A program made the translations under genes and the position numbers. Under the pieces are notes generated by a model. The model was not told the origin of the DNA. It did not search any database and worked only from the letters and a program-made list of their open reading frames with translations. 8,141 nt of DNA from PWPR01 sp964497955 (GTDB lineage: Bacteria; Bacillota; UBA994; PWPR01), in contig CAZCFQ010000100.1 of NCBI GenBank assembly GCA_964497955.1, forward strand, positions 1 to 8,141, given 5' to 3'. Within the stretch, counting starts at the first letter, position 1, and the number at the start of each line of letters is the position of its first letter. Below, piece by piece: positions 1-5,940 of this stretch.

Positions 1-505
1 ATTATTATGCATTACTATGAACAATCTTACAAGATGATATTTTGAGTGTAGTATTAAATTTTCGTTAAGATATTGTAAATGCAAAAGATTTAATAGTATA
101 AAGAGTAAATAATAGAATAACTAAAGGTAGGTTTGTATTGCTCTAGCTTTTGGTCAGTTATAACTTTAATCAAATTCTATAATCAAAAAAGTTAGTGCAA
201 CACTTAAAATGTTATAAAACTAATTAAAACAAAATTAGGCCAGACAAGATAGTAGTTGAAGATATATTTATTTGATTGGATAGAGGTAAATATTAAAGAA
301 TGAGTTGGAGATATTCTGATTACGTTAGCTATAAGAATTTTGATTTAGTTAAAATTAGACCTAATATTATAGGAAAGAAAATAAAAGAGCCAAGGTTATG
401 ACCTCTAGGTATAATTAGAATTCTAAGACTCAATACTCAAAGAGGGCATCGTTTTGGCTCAATAATATTATAATAAATTATATGAACTTATTCAACTAGG
501 TCTTT
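1..505. other. Gene-poor stretch downstream of the type III toxin
   Basis: I see no convincing gene in these 505 bases. The longest plus-strand ATG reading near the end is a 33-codon frame at 300-401 with no good ribosome binding site, which would continue in frame past its TGA for another 25 codons or so; it could be a worn remnant but resembles nothing I know. The one structured element is the long imperfect hairpin at 387-460, listed separately. The minus-strand toxin transcript must end somewhere in this stretch. Confidence 0.5.
387..460. repeat. Long imperfect inverted repeat, possible structured RNA or terminator
   Basis: Bases 387-406 can pair with 441-460: 18 of 20 positions pair in plus-strand RNA, three of them as G-U wobbles. 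The outer seven bases (GAGCCAA/TTGGCTC) are perfect and so are the inner five (CCTCT/AGAGG). The apex holds a 12-base perfect palindrome, TTAGAATTCTAA, at 415-426. The wobble pairs become C-A mismatches on the minus strand, which favours a plus-strand RNA; but on the minus strand the outer stem is followed directly by TTTTATTTTC, so it could also serve as terminator for the toxin transcript. I do not recognise the element. Confidence 0.45.
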
Positions 506-988
506 CTATTTGATATTTTCTTGTTTTAATAATTCATTGAAAATGAACTTTACATTTGGAAAGATTAGGTTATAGCCCTTATTATATAAAGCTAAAACTT
601 TTTTTGCTTTTTTAACTAAAGTAACTCCGAAAGATGATTTAACTCTAACGGGTAACTGGCTACCTTTATCTATATAAATATTATTCACATACCTTATTGT
701 AACAGGACACATATTTTGAATCAAAAAAGCTTTAGTATATCCAAGTACCTCACCAAACTCTATAGTATCACAGACTCCATATTTTTTCATTTTGGTGTTA
801 TAGACATCTTTATATTTTGTAATTTTGGATGATATCGGAATCATCCAAAATATAGATTTGTATGTTGGGTCGCTAAAAGAATAAAAACAAGGGCGACCAT
901 GTTTTTTACTCTTATTAGGCATAAGGTATTTATCATCGAAAATGTCATAATATTTATCATTTAAAAAGTAAAAGCTTCCTTGATTCAA
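506..988 (-). CDS. cptN: Type III toxin-antitoxin system toxin, CptN/ToxN family endoribonuclease
   Basis: A 160-residue protein of the ToxN/AbiQ/CptN/TenpN superfamily, compact RNases that process their own repeat RNA antitoxin and, when freed from it, cut cellular mRNA to halt growth or abort phage infection. I place it in the CptN branch from the stretches GRPCFY (31-36), WMIPISSK (48-55, where the family carries its active-site Ser/Lys region), FGEVLGYTKAFLIQNMCPVT (78-97) and the C-terminal VKKAKKVLALYNKG (125-138). The family match is from memory; the context is independent support, because a promoter, tandem pseudoknot repeats and a terminator lie directly upstream on the same strand. 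The start is TTG at 988-986, preceded by AGAGGAG seven bases away; the next Met is residue 23. Length is normal for the family, with no break. It should act in the cytoplasm, held inactive by the RNA. Confidence 0.82.
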   Translation of the reverse strand: MNQGSFYFLNDKYYDIFDDKYLMPNKSKKHGRPCFYSFSDPTYKSIFWMIPISSKITKYKDVYNTKMKKYGVCDTIEFGEVLGYTKAFLIQNMCPVTIRYVNNIYIDKGSQLPVRVKSSFGVTLVKKAKKVLALYNKGYNLIFPNVKFIFNELLKQENIK

Positions 989-1040
989 TTTAATGCTCCT
1001 CTTCTTTTTATTGTAGAAATAGCAATCAGTATCTTAATTT

Positions 1041-1074
1041 AAAAGAAAAACTCCACCCATTTAAATGGGCAGAG
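1041..1074 (-). terminator. Intrinsic terminator between RNA antitoxin and toxin gene
   Basis: Read on the minus strand, CTCTGCCC pairs with GGGTGGAG around an ATTTAAAT centre, up to 12 pairs with two G-U, followed by TTTTTCTTTT. In type III systems a terminator in this place lets most transcripts stop after the antitoxin, giving excess RNA over toxin mRNA; leakage through it supplies the toxin message. Position and form match that role exactly. Confidence 0.85.
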
Positions 1075-1084
1075 CTTCGGTAAA

Positions 1085-1186
1085 TTTGAACTCGACCTCT
1101 TGTTAGTCGCATATCGAGTAGCGACAAATATTTGAACTCGACCTCTTGTTAGTCGCAATATCGAGTAGCGACAAATATTTGATTCT
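1085..1186 (-). ncRNA. cptI: Type III antitoxin RNA, about 2.1 pseudoknot repeats
   Basis: Two near-identical tandem repeats, 1131-1177 (47 nt) and 1085-1130 (46 nt), plus a five-base start of a third at 1178-1182. They differ by one base. On the minus strand each repeat has stem 1 GUCGC/GCGAC (five pairs; 1172-1168 with 1156-1152 in the first transcribed copy) and, in its loop, ACUCGA, which can pair with downstream UCGAGU (six pairs; 1166-1161 with 1141-1136). This is an H-type pseudoknot with a one-base first loop, a 3-4 base second loop and a ten-base UAACAAGAGG third loop. Tandem pseudoknots that bind and inhibit the toxin are the hallmark of type III antitoxins. The expected transcript starts near 1186 and ends at the terminator at 1041-1074. 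The repeat junction reads CAAAUAUUUG, an A-rich site suited to cutting by the toxin (inference). Confidence 0.87.
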
Positions 1187-1192
1187 ATAAAT

Positions 1193-1221
1193 ATTATAAG
1201 TAAATATTTACTTTGTGTCAA
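1193..1221 (-). promoter_or_regulatory. Consensus sigma-A promoter of the type III system
   Basis: On the minus strand TTGACA (1221-1216) and TATAAT (1198-1193) are separated by exactly 17 bases, a perfect match to the vegetative consensus. Transcription should begin near 1186, a few bases before the first antitoxin repeat. This strong promoter fits the need for abundant antitoxin RNA. Confidence 0.9.
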
Positions 1222-1291
1222 ACAAAAAATATTACTTTATAGCGATTGATAATCACTTGATTTCGACAGATATATTACATTAACATATCAA

Positions 1292-1311
1292 AATATTCAA
1301 GAGCGAATATT
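1292..1311. repeat. Inverted repeat between the divergent type III and Fic promoters
   Basis: AATATTC (1292-1298) and GAATATT (1305-1311) form a perfect seven-base inverted repeat around AAGAGC. It lies between the minus-strand promoter at 1193-1221 and the plus-strand promoter at 1394-1422, so it could be an operator for either gene. There is no T-tract, so it is not a terminator. Function is unknown. Confidence 0.35.
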
Positions 1312-1393
1312 CATAACGGGTTGGTTTTGATCTAAATCACTAATGACAACAAATTGAATATGATTACAGAGCAAAAATATTGAACTTAAACAG

Positions 1394-1422
1394 TTGATGA
1401 TGTTCCGAATACGGTATATAAT
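1394..1422 (+). promoter_or_regulatory. Predicted promoter of the HTH-Fic gene
   Basis: TTGATG (1394-1399) and a perfect TATAAT (1417-1422) are 17 bases apart. The start of transcription should fall near 1429, leaving a leader of about eleven bases with a weak GGGTG ribosome site (1429-1433) before the ATG at 1440. The fit supports 1440 as the original start of the gene. Confidence 0.7.
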
Positions 1423-1439
1423 AAAATTGGGTGAATTAA

Positions 1440-2363
1440 ATGAAATACATTACAACAAAAGAAGCTAGTAAAAAGTGGGGCATTAGTGAAAGAAGAGTAA
1501 GAACACTTTGTAAAAAAGGTAGAAGTGAAGGTGTTTAAAAGACTGGGGGTATATGGTCTATTCCGTATAACTCAAGTAAGCCAATAGATGCTAGAAAAAG
1601 TAATAATAAAAAAGAATATTTGGGTCTTGATTTTGATTTTACAAAAATCGATTTACTGAAAGAAACTATAGATCAATGTCGACCATTTTCTAAAGAAACA
1701 GCTAAATCTCTAAGAGAAAAATTAATAGTTGAATGGACATATAATTCAAATGCTATAGAGGGCAACACTCTTACTATGAGTGAAACAAAAGTAGTTCTTG
1801 AAGGGGTCACAATTGGTGGTAAGACTTTAGTAGAACATTTTGAAGTAATAAACCATAGAGATGCTATTGAGTTTGTTGAAAACCTTATTAAAAATGAAGA
1901 GCACTTAACAGAAATAAATATTAGAAACATCCATTCATTAATACTGAAAGAAATTGATGATAAAAACGCAGGAAAATATCGTAATGTGAATGTAGTAATT
2001 AGTGGTGCTAATCATATTCCACCAAAACATTATGAATTAAATGCTTTGATGCAAAAATTAATTTATGAGTATAATAATGAATGGGGCAAGTATCATCCAA
2101 TAATAAAAGCTACTCTACTTCATGGAGAATTTGTAAAAATACATCCTTTCATTGATGGAAATGGTAGGACTGCTAGACTTTTGTTAAATTTTGAACTAAT
2201 GAAAAATGGATCCCCACCTATCATTATAAAAAGTAAAAACAAAGCAAAATATTATGAAGCATTAGATCATGCTCATACAACTATGGATTATAAACCATTT
2301 ATAAAGTTAGTTTCAAATTTAGTAAAAGAAAGCTGTGATCTTTGGATATCAGTTTTAATATAA
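1440..2363 (+). pseudogene. HTH-Fic protein gene with a nonsense codon (TAA at 1536)
   Basis: Reading from ATG 1440, one frame of 307 codons runs to 2363, interrupted only by TAA at codon 33 (1536-1538). The first part is an excisionase/MerR-like helix-turn-helix (KEASKKWGISERRVRTLCKK, codons 8-27), continuing after the stop with a basic linker. The rest is a Fic domain: inhibitory motif SNAIEG (103-108), fitting (S/T)xxxE(G/N) at the N-terminal side of the fold; a flap around YRNVNVVISG; and an intact catalytic motif HPFIDGNGRTAR (235-246). Fic enzymes usually move AMP from ATP to Ser, Thr or Tyr of target proteins. Intact relatives, as I remember them, have this same HTH-Fic layout. One base change (GAA, CAA or AAA to TAA) explains the break. 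The only in-frame start between the stop and the Fic domain is TTG at 1620, with no good ribosome site; a 247-residue Fic lacking the HTH could come from it. No clear terminator follows. A sequencing error is also possible. Confidence 0.8.
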
Positions 2364-2510
2364 AAAATAGATAGACAGTTAATAAGAAGTCTTCATAAGT
2401 GTACTGTAAAAGAATCAGTTTAATTAGCAATTTGTTAATAGATTTAGTATTTGTTATATTACAATTTGCAAACATATTTTAAGGTTGTGATATTATTTTG
2501 CTGCAAATAT

Positions 2511-2526
2511 ACGTGTTAATACACGT
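2511..2526. promoter_or_regulatory. Palindrome at the YefM-RelE promoter, probable operator
   Basis: ACGTGT (2511-2516) and ACACGT (2521-2526) form a perfect six-base inverted repeat around TAAT, and the right arm touches the -35 box at 2526-2531. Phd/YefM antitoxins bind short palindromes over their own promoters, tightening with toxin bound, so this is the likely autoregulatory site. The operator role is inference from place and symmetry. Confidence 0.55.
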
Positions 2527-2553
2527 TGAGATATTGATTTTTTTTGATATAAT
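2526..2553 (+). promoter_or_regulatory. Predicted promoter of the YefM-RelE operon
   Basis: TTGAGA (2526-2531) and TATAAT (2548-2553) are 16 bases apart; a second, overlapping TATAAT lies at 2553-2558. A good AGGAG site (2562-2566) follows, nine bases before the antitoxin ATG, so the leader is very short. Confidence 0.65.
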
Positions 2554-2575
2554 ATAATAAAAGGAGTTGATATAA

Positions 2576-2821
2576 ATGACTAATATTAAACCAATTTCTG
2601 ATCTAAGAAATTATACTGATGTTTTAAGCGAAGTAAAAGAGGATAGTCCTGTTTATCTTACCAGAAATGGTCGTGGGGAGTTTGCTATACTAAAACTTGC
2701 TGATTATGACAAACTTAAAGCATCTATTAAATTGCTCTCTTATTTAAGTATTGGAGAGAAATCAGCTAGAGAAAGGTCTTGGATTTCAGAAGAAGAAGCA
2801 AAAGTAAAGCTAGGTTTGTAA
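2576..2821 (+). CDS. Type II antitoxin, Phd/YefM family
   Basis: An 81-residue antitoxin that should bind and neutralise the RelE/ParE-type toxin encoded one base downstream, and repress its own operon. The N-terminal half (about 1-50) is the Phd/YefM DNA-binding and dimer fold: PISDLRNYTDVL (6-17), then PVYLTRNGRGEFAIL (25-39) and the helix LADYDKL (41-47). The C-terminal part is charged and helical, ending in WISEEEAKVKLGL (69-81), as expected for a toxin-wrapping tail. The ATG start has AGGAG nine bases upstream, and length is typical. A palindrome at 2511-2526 fits autoregulation. Family membership is clear; the exact subfamily is not. Confidence 0.9.
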   Translation: MTNIKPISDLRNYTDVLSEVKEDSPVYLTRNGRGEFAILKLADYDKLKASIKLLSYLSIGEKSARERSWISEEEAKVKLGL

Positions 2822-2822
2822 T

Positions 2823-3134
2823 ATGCATAAGATTGAGTATTCACCAGAGGCAATTAGAGATATGTTGAATATAAAAAATAATGTATCTTTACATTGTGAT
2901 GATAATATTGCAAATGATTTAATAGATAAAATAACTGATTCTATAAAAAACTTAGGACAATATCCTTTTTTAGGTGCTGATTTAGGTAAAATGCTAGAAA
3001 TACCAACAGAATATAGATATTTTTATATAGAGAAGAATTATATATTCTATTATATTGAAAAAGAAACTGTAAAAATAGTAAGAGTGATTAACGAACGTCA
3101 AGATTTCCTAAGAATACTCTTTAATACTGATTAA
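2823..3134 (+). CDS. Type II toxin, RelE/ParE family
   Basis: A 103-residue RelE/ParE-superfamily toxin. The N-terminal EYSPEAIRDM (5-14) begins the usual strand and helix; LGQYPFLGADLGKML (44-58) is the family's Leu-rich loop with its conserved Pro and Gly; EYRYFYIEKNYIFYYIE (63-79) is the core beta hairpin; and VKIVRVINERQDFLRILF (83-100) is the typical last strand and tail with the RQD motif. Members either cut mRNA on the ribosome (RelE type) or poison gyrase (ParE type); the sequence alone does not tell me which. The ATG lies one base after the antitoxin stop and has no strong ribosome site of its own, so translation is probably coupled, which keeps toxin below antitoxin. The gene appears intact. 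Its stop codon lies inside a 12-base tandem repeat. Confidence 0.9.
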   Translation: MHKIEYSPEAIRDMLNIKNNVSLHCDDNIANDLIDKITDSIKNLGQYPFLGADLGKMLEIPTEYRYFYIEKNYIFYYIEKETVKIVRVINERQDFLRILFNTD

Positions 3135-3162
3135 AGCTATTATTAAAGCTATTATTAAAGCT
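3131..3162. repeat. 12-bp tandem repeat across the toxin stop codon
   Basis: The unit TTAAAGCTATTA occurs twice in full (3131-3142, 3143-3154) and once in part (3155-3162), without mismatch. The first copy supplies the TAA stop of the toxin gene (3132-3134). It looks like replication slippage; because each copy also carries a TAA, changes in copy number leave the protein unchanged. Confidence 0.85.
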
Positions 3163-3257
3163 AGCAGTTAATATACAATTCAAAAATCAGTTTATTAGAT
3201 TATTAAGTCCAAAGCTACAAAAAATAATTTACATTATCAATAAGAATTAATAATTGT

Positions 3258-3295
3258 ATCACTACGCAAGTAGCATTTGCTTAGTGATGCTTTTT
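3258..3295 (+). terminator. Terminator of the YefM-RelE operon
   Basis: ATCACTA (3258-3264) pairs with TAGTGAT (3282-3288); after one C-T mismatch, GCAAGT pairs with ATTTGC around an AGC loop, giving about 13 pairs. A TTTTT tract follows at 3291-3295. It lies some 120 bases after the toxin stop and closes the operon. Confidence 0.8.
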
Positions 3296-3489
3296 CATTT
3301 ACATACATATGAAAGAATTTCATCTTTTCACTGTTTTTTGAGTAAAGTGTAAAAATAATTTAAGCAGTTTCTAAAAACCACAGATATAACTTATCATATA
3401 TCAATTGAAATGATACTGTTTAAATGAAGTCAAAAAGAAAATAAATTTTGTAGGGGGAACCCTAATAAACAAGAGTTAGGAGGCTAACC
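3296..3489. other. Leader region of the lipoprotein gene
   Basis: No gene is seen here. I find no promoter good enough to name. TATCAT (3392-3397) and ATGATA (3410-3415) form an inverted repeat flanking a TCAATTGA palindrome, a possible operator. A small hairpin at 3451-3464 and the AGGAGG ribosome site (3478-3483) precede the lipoprotein start. Confidence 0.4.
3451..3464 (+). promoter_or_regulatory. GNRA-capped hairpin in the lipoprotein 5' leader
   Basis: TAGGG and CCCTA form a perfect five-base stem around GGAA, a GNRA-type tetraloop, 25 bases before the lipoprotein start. Its GGG stretch resembles a Shine-Dalgarno sequence but is hidden in the stem. It could protect the mRNA end or mark a protein-binding site; no function is shown. 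Confidence 0.4.
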
Positions 3490-4062
3490 ATGAATAGAAG
3501 AAAACTACTTAAAGTATTTGCTAGTTTCGTTGTGTTCTTTATGGTATTTAGTTTAGCAGCTTGCTCTGAAGAAGCAACACCAGAAAACGGTGAGGATCAA
3601 CCAGATTCTTTAGAAGGAAAGATTACTTTACCAGATACACTAACAATTGAGATTCATCCAACAATGGAGTCGGTTTATACAGATGAAGAAGAAGGTATGT
3701 ATGTTTACACAACAGACGAAAAGCTAGAGACAATGTATGACTTTTACAATAATATGCCATTGTTTACAGCAAGTCCTGATTTTTCAACAACTTTAGATGT
3801 CTTTATGGTAAAGACTGAATTGTATGATTTAATTGGAGAATTAGATGCCTTGGTAAAAGAAGGTGAGGACATAGAAGACTATGAAGATGAACTTAATGAA
3901 GTATATGATAACTCTGAAGGTGTAGTAACAGTTATAGGTGTAAGAGGCGGGATTGAAGAATATCCAGTAGTATTACCCGAGGAACTACAAGAATATGTAC
4001 CAGAAGACGAAGGTAGCTTAATATATTTTAAGAGATTAGTAGAGCTACCTGGAATTGAATAA
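3490..4062 (+). CDS. Very acidic lipoprotein of unknown function
   Basis: A 190-residue lipoprotein that I do not recognise. The signal peptide is clear: basic MNRRK, a hydrophobic stretch (about 6-21) and the lipobox LAAC, so signal peptidase II should cut before Cys25 and the protein should sit on the outer face of the cytoplasmic membrane. The mature part is highly acidic: by my count 45 Asp/Glu against 7 Lys/Arg in 166 residues. A short linker rich in Glu, Asn and Pro (26-45) leads to a single small domain with no known motif. Acidic surfaces suit halophiles, but are also met in calcium- or cation-binding lipoproteins. Start ATG 3490 has AGGAGG six bases upstream. The gene stands alone, with a terminator just after it. 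Confidence 0.88.
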   Translation: MNRRKLLKVFASFVVFFMVFSLAACSEEATPENGEDQPDSLEGKITLPDTLTIEIHPTMESVYTDEEEGMYVYTTDEKLETMYDFYNNMPLFTASPDFSTTLDVFMVKTELYDLIGELDALVKEGEDIEDYEDELNEVYDNSEGVVTVIGVRGGIEEYPVVLPEELQEYVPEDEGSLIYFKRLVELPGIE

Positions 4063-4075
4063 TTTAGACATTAAT

Positions 4076-4103
4076 GCTCTAGGCAATTGCCTAGGGCTTT
4101 TTT
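4076..4103 (+). terminator. Terminator of the lipoprotein gene
   Basis: GCTCTAGGCAA pairs with TTGCCTAGGGC, 11 pairs with one G-U; the central AATT forms the loop in practice. TTTTTT follows at 4098-4103, 13 bases after the stop codon. A strong intrinsic terminator. Confidence 0.9.
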
Positions 4104-4387
4104 ATTACAATTTTTCATATATAATTTAGTTACTAAAACTAGATATAAAGAAATTAAAATTATCTGGTATAAAAAGCTAAGTGTAGCAGATATTAAATAA
4201 CAATTAAGATTCATTTTGTTAGTAAAAGAATTGATGATAAAATTTAAGTAGGTGATGTTAGTATTATTGATAAGAATTATTAGGTGAAAATCTTGTTAGT
4301 TATGATTCCAAACAGCAACCTTATGCAAAAAAATATAGAGTTTAAAATATTAAGGTAACATAGTATTAAAAGAAGGAGGAATTTTTG
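4104..4387. other. Intergenic leader before the SoxB-like gene
   Basis: No credible gene. It holds a probable promoter at 4216-4243 and a weaker extended -10 (TGGTATAAA, 4165-4173). The resulting leader would be about 135 to 205 bases, longer than for the other genes here, but I could not find a known riboswitch or a terminator hairpin in it. AGGAGG lies at 4374-4379. Confidence 0.4.
4216..4243 (+). promoter_or_regulatory. Predicted promoter of the SoxB-like gene
   Basis: TTGTTA (4216-4221) and TAAAAT (4238-4243) are 16 bases apart, and the -10 is extended by TG (4235-4236). Transcription would begin near 4250, about 138 bases before the start codon. Confidence 0.5.
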
Positions 4388-5827
4388 GTGTCTAAAGAAT
4401 TAACTTTGTTGCAAATTAATGACAGTCATTCATATTTAGAGACTCATCCAGAATTGTTTTGGAATGGTGAAAAGGCTGAGTATAGAAATGCTGGTGGCTA
4501 TGCAAGAATTAAAACCATGATAAAAAAGATTAAAGATGAGAAAAAAGGAAAAGTTATGACCCTTGACAATGGAGATACAATTCATGGGACTTATCATGCT
4601 GTAAAATCAAAAGGTAAATCAATGATTCCAGTTTTGAATAAAATGGGGTTTGATGGAATGACAGCTCATTGGGAGTTTGGATATGGGCCTGATAATTTCT
4701 ATGAAGTTGCAAACTCTCTTAACTACTCGATGCTTGCTATTAATATCTTTAATGAAGAAAGTAAAGACTTGGTCTTTGACCCATATCTAATCAAAGAATA
4801 TGATGATTTAAAAGTAGGAGTAATAGGTATAGCAGCTACTATAATAGATAAAGTAATGCCAGCTTGGTTTAGTGAAGGTATATATCTAACTATGGGAAAT
4901 GAAGAACTTCCACAATATATTAAAGAGTTAAGAGAAAAAGATGTTGATTTGATAGTAGTTTTATCACATTTAGGTTATCCTCAAGAGATTAAACTAGCAA
5001 AAGAAGTAGATGGGATTGATGTTTTATTAAGTGGACATACTCATAATAGAGTACATAAACCAGCTATTTTTAATGATACAATAATAATTCAATCTGGTTG
5101 CCATGGTTCATTCATGGGAAGATTAGACCTTACAGTTGAGAATAAAAAGGTTGTTGATTATAATCACCAATTAATCGTTATTGAAGAAAGTATAGAAGAG
5201 GATTTAGAAGTTAAAAAAGAAGTAGATCAAATCATCAACCCACTAAGGGAAAAACTAGGAGAAGTTTTAGGCTATACTGATATACCATTAAATAGAAACT
5301 TAGTTTTAGAATCAACTATGGATAATCTCTTATTAGATTCATTACTTGATTTAACTGATGCAGATATGGCTTTTTCTAATGGATGGAGATACGGAGCCCC
5401 CATTTTACCTGGCCCAATTACACGAAACGATATTTGGAATATCATACCAGTTAATCCTCCAGTATCAACAGTTAAGTTAAGTGGTAAAGAGTTATGGGAA
5501 ATGATGGAGGTTAATTTAGAAAGAACTTTTGCACCAGATCCTTACGAGCAAATGGGTGGATATGTTAAGCGAAGTGCTGGGATTAATCTATATTTTAAGA
5601 TAGAAAATCCAAAAGGTGAAAGAGTTCAGAAGCTATTTGTACAAGGAAAAGAAGTAGATTTTGATAAGATTTATGATGTTGCTTTTGTAACAAGCCAGGG
5701 AGTAAGAGAAGGATATGGAAAAGAGAGAAAGCAACTTGATATAAAAGCTATAGAGAATTTAGAGAGGTATCTAAAAAAGGTTAAAAGAGTATCTCCTCAA
5801 CTTAGAAATACAATAGTTGCAGTGTAG
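4388..5827 (+). CDS. SoxB-like metallophosphoesterase / 5'-nucleotidase-family protein
   Basis: A 479-residue two-domain hydrolase of the 5'-nucleotidase superfamily. GTG 4388 is the likelier start (AGGAGG eight bases upstream); TTG 4385 is possible. Numbering from 4385, the metal-binding domain shows NDSH (12-15), DNGD (61-64), HWEF (95-98), LSHLG (193-197) and GHTHN (217-221); the C-terminal domain runs from about 300 to 480, with NGWRYG (332-337), LPGPIT (341-346) and FAPDPYEQMGGYVKR (382-396). True 5'-nucleotidases have GNHE where this protein has AHWE, so the metal-ligand Asn and catalytic His are replaced by His95 and Trp96. That change, and the C-terminal PDPYxQxGG stretch, are features I associate with SoxB, the dimanganese enzyme that releases sulfate from SoxY-bound thiosulfonate. 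Unlike SoxB it has no signal peptide, so it should be cytoplasmic. Substrate unknown; SoxYZ genes are not in the window. A TSUP permease follows. Confidence 0.82.
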   Translation: MSKELTLLQINDSHSYLETHPELFWNGEKAEYRNAGGYARIKTMIKKIKDEKKGKVMTLDNGDTIHGTYHAVKSKGKSMIPVLNKMGFDGMTAHWEFGYGPDNFYEVANSLNYSMLAINIFNEESKDLVFDPYLIKEYDDLKVGVIGIAATIIDKVMPAWFSEGIYLTMGNEELPQYIKELREKDVDLIVVLSHLGYPQEIKLAKEVDGIDVLLSGHTHNRVHKPAIFNDTIIIQSGCHGSFMGRLDLTVENKKVVDYNHQLIVIEESIEEDLEVKKEVDQIINPLREKLGEVLGYTDIPLNRNLVLESTMDNLLLDSLLDLTDADMAFSNGWRYGAPILPGPITRNDIWNIIPVNPPVSTVKLSGKELWEMMEVNLERTFAPDPYEQMGGYVKRSAGINLYFKIENPKGERVQKLFVQGKEVDFDKIYDVAFVTSQGVREGYGKERKQLDIKAIENLERYLKKVKRVSPQLRNTIVAV

Positions 5828-5940
5828 TTTGTTAATTGCTGTTTTTTTTAGTTATGGATGTACATAAACCTAGGAGAAACTTCATATAGATAATCTTTAG
5901 GAAAGTATTTGTATAAAAAATTAAAAATAGAGGTTTTATA

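Noticed and set aside
300..401. Short 33-codon ORF ending in the inverted repeat
   Set aside because: No family likeness, and its GAGGT is too far (about 12 bases) from the ATG to be persuasive.
1085..1177. CRISPR-like array
   Set aside because: The two copies are directly adjacent with no spacers, and internal pseudoknots plus the toxin gene explain them better.
1039..1221. Minus-strand 60-codon reading frame over the repeats
   Set aside because: It runs through the antitoxin promoter, both repeats and the terminator; the duplicated, structured DNA explains it, and no ribosome site supports it.
1620..2363. Intact 247-residue Fic gene starting at TTG 1620
   Set aside because: The frame continues upstream into an HTH domain with its own promoter and ATG at 1440, and there is no good ribosome site at 1620; a gene broken at codon 33 fits better.
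4219..4237. Similarity to 8068-8084 (shared AAAGAATTGATGA)
   Set aside because: A 13-base match in 8 kb of very AT-rich DNA is expected by chance, and the flanks do not align well.
4284..4358. 24-codon GTG reading frame before the SoxB-like gene
   Set aside because: Too short, no clear ribosome site, and no evidence beyond an open frame; could equally be leader sequence.
5828..5860. Terminator between the SoxB-like gene and the permease
   Set aside because: There is a run of eight T but no stem of more than about three pairs in front of it.
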